A DNA stretch of 46,037 bases from Patescibacteria group bacterium. GTDB lineage: Bacteria; Patescibacteriota; Gracilibacteria; Absconditabacterales; Absconditicoccaceae. Below the pieces are notes generated by a model, which saw only the letters and a program-made list of their open reading frames with translations, ran no database searches and was not told the origin of the DNA. The DNA is taken from NCBI GenBank assembly GCA_017992195.1, contig JAGOPC010000004.1, forward strand, positions 1 through 46,037. Reading direction: 5' to 3'. The translations under genes and the position numbers were made by a program. Of the stretch, positions 40,197 to 46,037 are shown piece by piece. How positions within the stretch are numbered: the stretch's first letter is position 1; the number at the start of each line of letters is the position of its first letter.

Positions 40197-43100
40197 ATGG
40201 TATTTAACGCAATATTAGGGGCGATCGCGGGTGATTACAATCAGCGTCAGCTCAATAAGATACAGCCGGTAGTGAAGAAGATAAATGAATTAGATAAGGA
40301 GTGGGATGCGCTGAGTGATGAGCAGATCCAGGCGAAGACGGCTGAATTTAAGCAGAGAGTGCAAGATGGTGAGAGTTTGGATGATCTTCTTCCTGAGGCT
40401 TTTGCGACGGTGAAACAGGCATGTAAGAGGATGAATGGGATGGAGTGTCAGGTGAAATGACAGATTATCGTCCGGGATATGGTGCCATACGACGTACAAT
40501 TAGTCGGTGGAATCGTGCTCCATGAGGGAAGTATTTCCGAGATGAAAACGGGAGAAGGTAAGACATTGGTTGCGACATTGCCAACGTACTTGAATGCGCT
40601 CGCCGGCAAAGGAGTCCATGTCGTAACGGTCAATGACTACCTTGCGTCTCGTGATAGTCAGTGGATGGCCTATCTGTACAACCGGCTTGGACTTAGCTGC
40701 GGATCGGTCGTGAAAGGAACGCCGATCCATCTGCGTCGCGAAGAGTACTGAAAGGATATTACCTATGTTGAAAACTCTGAGCTGGGTTTTGACTACCTTC
40801 GCGACAATCTGACGCGCACGCTCAGCGAGCGTAACGTCATCCGGCGTCCGCTCTTCTATGCGATCGTTGACGAGGTCGATTCGATCTTGATCGACGAGGC
40901 GAGAACGCCGCTGATCATTTCACAGCCTTCGGCTGAGCCGACAGAGAAGTATGCCTACTATTCAAAGATCGTGCGTCTATTGACGCCATCTGCGCACAAG
41001 AAAAAAGTACCGAAATGATTCCTCGCAGAGGTGATGAGTAAAGGGGAAAAAGAGGCAGAGGACGATGGCGATTATTTTATCGATGAAAAAAATAAGACCG
41101 TGACTCTCTCGAGTTTAGGTATTACGAAATTGGAAAAAATATTGAATGTAGAAAATTTATATAAGGATTTTGGGTTTGATGAGATTCATCATATAGAAAA
41201 TGCATTGAAGGCGCAGGCGTGTTATCACGACAATAAGGACTATATCGTGCATGAAGGCGAAATTCTTATCGTCGATGAACATACAGGTCGTACCATGCCT
41301 TGACGTCGTTATTCAGAGGGGTTACACCAGGCTATCGAAGCGAAAGAGAATGTGAACATCCAGCGTGAATCGCAGACTCTTGCGACGATTACCTACCAGA
41401 ACTTTTTCAAGCTCTACGAGAAGCTTGCCGGTATGACGGGTACTGCGACGACGGAGGGAGAGGAGTTTGAGAAGATCTATGAGCTCGGCGTGCTGAGTAT
41501 CCCAACCAACAGAGAGGTGATCCGTGTTGATCAAACTGACAAGGTCTACTTCAACCAAAACGCAAAATGGAAAGCTGTCGTGGACTATATAAAATTTTAT
41601 CATGATGCAGGCATTCCTATACTGATTGGTACATCAAGTATCCACACTTCGGAGCTCGTCTCGGAAATTCTTCGTAAGATCCAGGTGCAGCATTATGTAC
41701 TGAATGCAAAATTCCATCAACAGGAGGCAGAGATCATCTCAAATGCAGGTAAGATGAGCTCTGTGGTTGTTGCGACAAATATGGCATGACGTGGAACGGA
41801 TATTAAACTGGAAAAGGGATTGCACGAGAAGGTGGCGCTCAATTATGTAAAGTGGATGGAGCAGACACTTGCAGGTAACACATTCAGTAAGATCGCGCCG
41901 CAAGGATTGAACGGTGTTGTATTTTCAAAGAAAGAGTACGAGTATACTATGGAAGCATTGAAAGCTACATGGTGAATGACCGACGAGAATGTTCGCACAG
42001 CAGAGAAAGGACCGTTCAACAATGGAACGGCTATCATCCATGTGACATTCAACAAGGGTAAGAAAATCTCGGAGCAGTGGTTTGCAAAGATCAATGTGAT
42101 GCCTGCGAATGTGCAGGCAGGTGGTCTTGTAGAAAGAGAGTTACATTATGGACTGTTTATCCTCGGTACCGAGAAACATGAGTCTCGTCGTATCGACAAT
42201 CAGCTCAGAGGTCGTGCAGGACGTCAGGGAGATCCAGGACTTTCAGTCTTCTTCGTCGCACTTGATGATGAGATCATGCGTAAGATGGGTGGTGAAAAGA
42301 TTCAGTCGGTTGCCGGATTCCTCATGAAGAAAGAGGATCTGGAAAGCCTTGAGTTAACGCAGAAGCAGTTTAGCTCATCGATCATCCGTGCACAGAAACA
42401 GATGGAAGGCTGGAACTTCTCTATCCGTAAACATCTCTTCGACTACGACTCAGTGATCAATCGCCAGAGACAAAGAATTTATGCGAAGAGAGATGAGATG
42501 CTGTCGTTAGAGCAGCAGACAGTTAATTATATGATTCTTCACGGTTATGAATGAAGCCCTGATGCGAATCGGATTCCATGGTTGAAGCATGAACTTGAAG
42601 CAAAAGGTGGAACAGTGATAGCGCCAGCTCTGCCGGATACAAACCATCCGAACGTCGAAGAGCAGATCAAGTTCATCGCTGAGAACGCTCAGTTCAATAG
42701 CAATACGGTGTTAGTGGGTCACTCATTATGAGCACCAGTTGCGATGAAGGCACTTGAGAGAAAGGCAGTGAAGATCAAAAAACTCGTATTACTTTCATGA
42801 TTTGCCGGACCGGACTATGCGGATGGAGAGCTCGAACCATTCTTCCAAACGTTCAACTGGGAGTTTGATTTTGAAAAGATCAAATCACTCGCTGACGAGA
42901 TTGTGATCATTCACGATAAGAATGATACTGACATACCGCTGAGAGCTGCAGAGCACTTAGGAAAAATGTTCGGTGTGAAGCCTCTTATTATCAATGCGGA
43001 AGGAGAACACATTGCTGCACAGAAGGAACCTGCTATTCTCGATCCTATTGCAGTTGAATCTGCTCAAAGTAATACCTCAACAACCACAGAAGTAAGATCA

Positions 43101-43913
43101 TTCATCTCCGACGTTGTTGAAGGTGTTATCAGAAAATATGAGAACACACAGATGGAGCTTCAGGAGGTGATAGAGACGATCAAACAGGACTTTGCACTTG
43201 ACCAGCTTCCTATCCATGCGGAGAAAATTCACGCTCTTAAGGATATGCAAGATCAGCTGATAACAGCATTCGAAAAACATTTTGACACAAAGGTTGCCAA
43301 AGCTGATCCTCGTGGAGTTGACGCGACACTTCGTATGATCTACTTAGCCATGATCGATAAATATCGGATTGATCATATCGACGATATGCAATACCTTCGT
43401 GAGAAAGTAGGACTCTACGGTTACGCACAACAGGATCCACTGGTAATCTACAAAAAAGAAGCATTCGAAAAATTCACTAAACTCATGTTTAACATCAAGC
43501 AGGAGAGTATCGCGATCGTCTTTCGTACCGACTTCACCGGTGCACAGTGACAGACGCTTATCAGAACAGAAGAGCAACAAAATCATATCATGCTCGATAG
43601 ACTACAAGAAGCGTCACAGGACATCCCTGAATTTACACCATACGCAAACAGACAGCCACAAGCACAGCGTCCTATGCCGCAAAATTATCAACAGGCAAAA
43701 CAGCAGCAATACGCAAACGCATTTAAAGAAGATGATGGAGTAGAGGTTGTCGAAGTGAAACCTACTCATACTCCAGCGGCACATACAGCCGGAGGTAAAA
43801 AATATGGCAGAAACGACCTGGTTACTGTCATTAGCCCCGCAGGGAAAGAAGAAGAGATGAAATACAAGAAAGCTGAGGGCTTATTAAGCCAGGGGTGGAA
43901 AATGAAATCATAA
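40197..43913 (+). CDS. secA: SecA with an embedded RBBP9/YdeN-like serine hydrolase domain
   Basis: A 1238-residue SecA, about 400 longer than usual. The motor is complete: TGEGKT (residues 118-123), [19 protein letters not shown] (near 225), VATNMAGRGTDIKL (Gly531 from TGA) and [13 protein letters not shown] (near 669). After [20 protein letters not shown], residues about 777-941 are an alpha/beta hydrolase: [32 protein letters not shown] (Ser843; Gly845 from TGA), KNDTDIPL (Asp910) and GEHIA (His938). SecA then resumes ([20 protein letters not shown], residues near 1060). Ten TGA codons are Gly, and there is no frameshift. The tail lacks the CxCx(8)C zinc motif and ends in a basic [11 protein letters not shown] segment. 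Confidence 0.93.
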
Positions 43914-43942
43914 CATAAATAGCTTATATAAGCCAAAAAGAG

Positions 43943-43966
43943 GAGAGTCGTTACGACTCTCTTTTA
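43943..43966 (+). terminator. Rho-independent terminator of secA
   Basis: GAGAGTCG (43943-43950) and CGACTCTC (43954-43961) form a perfect 8-bp stem with a 3-nt loop and a T tract. The promoter of the next gene starts at once after it. Confidence 0.85.
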
Positions 43967-43994
43967 TTGACATATGGTCGTGAATTGGTAAAAT
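43967..43994 (+). promoter_or_regulatory. Promoter of the second SF2 helicase gene
   Basis: Perfect TTGACA (43967-43972), a 16-bp spacer and TAAAAT (43989-43994), 26 nt before the ATG at 44021. Confidence 0.7.
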
Positions 43995-44020
43995 ATGTGT
44001 CTTATCGTTGAATAGTCTAC

Positions 44021-46037
44021 ATGGGTAGAAACAATATAGAAAAACGAGATAGAGAATACGCGAGTTCCGATCAACCAGCAGCATGGGGAAGATGAGAAGC
44101 GCTTAGCGAGAATGACTCAGATCTACAAAAGATAGATAATTTTTCTGAACAATGAATTGACGAACAAATAAAGGAAACGCGCGCACAAATAAAACATAAC
44201 TTTCTTGAATCATGAACTATTCATGATCTGCTGTATAAAGTGAATTTTCATAAGTTAAGAAGAGTGCAACAAAAGACTTATGTCGCATTACTGAGGATGT
44301 TATTTATGTGAATTGATGAAGGATATATTAAGCTTCCTACTGGAACAGGAAAGACGCTTTTCTTTACCGAAATACTAAATGCATTACAATTGGCTGCTGT
44401 ACTAAAGGCGCCAACTGCCGATCTGACAGTGCAGAACCTCAACCAGCTTATAGAGACCTGATACGATAAAGATGCAATCTTCTCTATCCCAGAGTGACAT
44501 TACGACGAAAAGGAAGATACGTATAAGATAACATGAATGCGTAGCGCAGCTATAGCTCTGGCACATATATTAGATGCAATCAAAGCAAAACTTATTGATA
44601 ATCCGGTTGTGTGATCAACGTACGCATCTTTAAAATCACTGTTTAAAAGCTCTCCGGATCTCTTAGATCAATTAAATCAAATCGTGAAGATATATGTGAG
44701 TGATGAAGGTCATGAGACTATGGGTAAAATCTGAAATGCATTGAAAGAGTATTTTATGGATAGAGAGCATGGAAATCCTCATGGTAAGATACACATCCTG
44801 CTCACTGCAACGCCTGACAGAAGAAAAAAATCTCTGAGAGATAAATATCACGAGATAATTAGCATCAAGTTGCAAGAGTGTTTTGAAGATGAGATCCTCA
44901 CACGTCCATGATTTGAGTGAGTGGGGAAAGCATATCTTCCTATTAGTTGAGGCATCGAAAAGAAACCTTCTGTATATGAGATAGAGTCGTCATGAAAATT
45001 TATAGATAGCGCTGGAAGACCGATCAGAGAAGTCATTATAGATAAATATGCGGGACTCTTAGAAAAATTTGTGTACTTCCCCGCAAAATTCTTTTGTAGC
45101 ACGATAAAAGAAGCCAAAGACGTAGAGAAGTATGCAAGAGAGGTTCATGGTCTGAGAACCATAGTGCAAACAAGTGAAACCGACATATCTGATGCAGAGA
45201 TCTCAAAGTTGATCTATAACGATGATGTAGATGTTGTGATAAACGTGAAAATGTGAGTGCAGTGAAGTGATTGTCGTCCTTTAAGATGTGCCGCAAGATT
45301 TAATGCCAGTAACGATCCTGTCTTTAAGACGCAGGGGAATGGAAGGATCATGAGAACGATGAGAGAAGAGGATGTGGAAGAAATTTTCAGAAACGTAAGA
45401 AATAAGTCTAAATATGCGTCGTTTAGCGATGATGAACTTAAAGAGATTATTCGTAAAAGCACTGATAATACGCGTATCATCGAGCCAGATAAGTGGGTGC
45501 TCACTGTGCCTAGAAAGTGACGCCTCCCTAGATGACCAAAGTGAATGGGAAAAAGAAGAAAAAAGTATATTCCGACAAAAGATGATCCTATAGATGAGCT
45601 TCCGAACTCGCTTGAAGATATGTTTCTGTGTGACGAAGTAGATAGTTCATATCTTGCACAGCACTATCCGACAGCGACCGTGCATTTCACTGACATTAAA
45701 GAGTTCTTTGAGATAGAAAAAATCACCTCATTGGAAGAGTTGTTAATGCAGGATACTGATGAGATTATATCAAAAGCAGAGGAAAGATTTCGTGGAGCAA
45801 AATTGCAAAGAATTCAAAAGATGCTGTCGGCAAGAAGTTTAGATGGGCTCAATGCTATTGCCGACTTTATGGGCTATAAGCCTATGAGTCAACAAACACT
45901 GGACAGAATCTATAACAAAGCTGTGAAAGAGCTTATCAAGCCAAAAGACATTACGACACTCCACGAATATCGCGTCTATCAACGGACAGAGGAAAGTCCT
46001 GCAAGACTTTTACTTTGGCGCATAAAACATCAGGAAG
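44021..46037 (+). CDS. SF2 DEAD/DEAH-type helicase, 3' truncated, UGA-rich
   Basis: The first 672 residues of a helicase cut by the window edge. After a polar N-terminus, RRVQQKTYVALLRM (Q-like motif) leads to Walker A KLPTGTGKTLFF, motif II VSDEGHETM, motif III LLTATPDRRKK, and a motif V/VI region around NVKMGVQGSDCRPLRCAARF. Motif style (DEGH, no adjacent nuclease) resembles type I/III restriction-like or Hef-like helicases; the C-terminal part is partly outside. Eighteen TGA codons are Gly, the densest use in the window. The 1006-residue helicase at 15318 is a distant relative by motifs, not an obvious duplicate. Confidence 0.85.

Noticed and set aside
40197-43913. Two separate genes, secA and a hydrolase, joined by assembly or frameshift
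   Set aside because: The hydrolase has no own start, stop or spacer, and SecA sequence resumes in the same frame on its far side.
1-46037. tRNA genes, insertion sequences, phage genes and attachment sites
   Set aside because: I looked on both strands and found no cloverleaf, transposase motif or phage structural gene that I could support.

Overview
This window comes from a bacterium that reads UGA as glycine (genetic code 25), which points to Patescibacteria/CPR, either Absconditabacteria (SR1) or Gracilibacteria (BD1-5). Nearly every long gene has in-frame TGA codons, and where the family is known they fall on invariant glycines: both glycines of the TruB GHxGTLDP motif, the GTPTMGG loop of MraY, the AGRGTDI motif of SecA, and the glycine of a GHSLG nucleophile elbow. 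Tryptophan is encoded by TGG, and all real ends are TAA or TAG. All coordinates below use this code; under the standard code most genes would look like strings of fragments.

Layout. 1-1372: end of an OLD-type TOPRIM protein and sufC. 1369-6338 (minus): a possible small peptide gene, then a compact six-gene run (serS, a P-loop kinase-like gene, a GNAT, xseB, an unknown membrane-anchored protein, lgt). 6489-10225 (plus): a Holliday-junction-resolvase-related nuclease, a repeat-bearing spacer, DUF488, DUF1653, a SufB/D-like gene and a secreted protein. 10324-14071 (minus): gatB, an anchored peptide-binding protein and secG. 14151-15271 (plus): RNase P RNA and a YebC-family regulator. 15318-18338 (minus): a 1006-residue SF2 helicase. 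18505-22408 (plus): type IV pilus genes (PilN-like, PilO-like, PilC, a prepilin), then truB and yraN. 22437-24510 (plus): a small Cys/Ser/Thr-ended peptide, a GNAT and a LanM-like dehydratase domain protein, which look like a minimal lanthipeptide-type RiPP operon. 24573-32482: a small membrane protein, an ABC exporter, and cell-envelope genes (O-antigen-ligase-like, mraY, an HD hydrolase, ftsK). 32608-40127: large unknown proteins, including a lipoprotein and a 782-residue membrane protein. 40197-43913: a SecA with a serine hydrolase domain inserted in it. 44021-end: a second, UGA-rich SF2 helicase cut by the window edge.

How the genes work together. Export is well represented (SecA, SecG, several signal peptides, one lipoprotein and the Lgt that would lipidate it). 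Murein synthesis (MraY), division (FtsK), envelope glycan (O-antigen ligase family) and a type IV pilus platform suggest an envelope built for surface contact, as expected for host-dependent CPR cells.

The two most unusual items are the SecA with an RBBP9/YdeN-like alpha/beta hydrolase embedded between its helical scaffold and wing regions, and the RiPP-like cluster with a stand-alone DUF4135 dehydratase. Candidate promoters are strikingly uniform: a TTGACA-like and a TATAAT-like box 16 bp apart (17 in two cases), sometimes placed so close to the ATG that the message would be leaderless.
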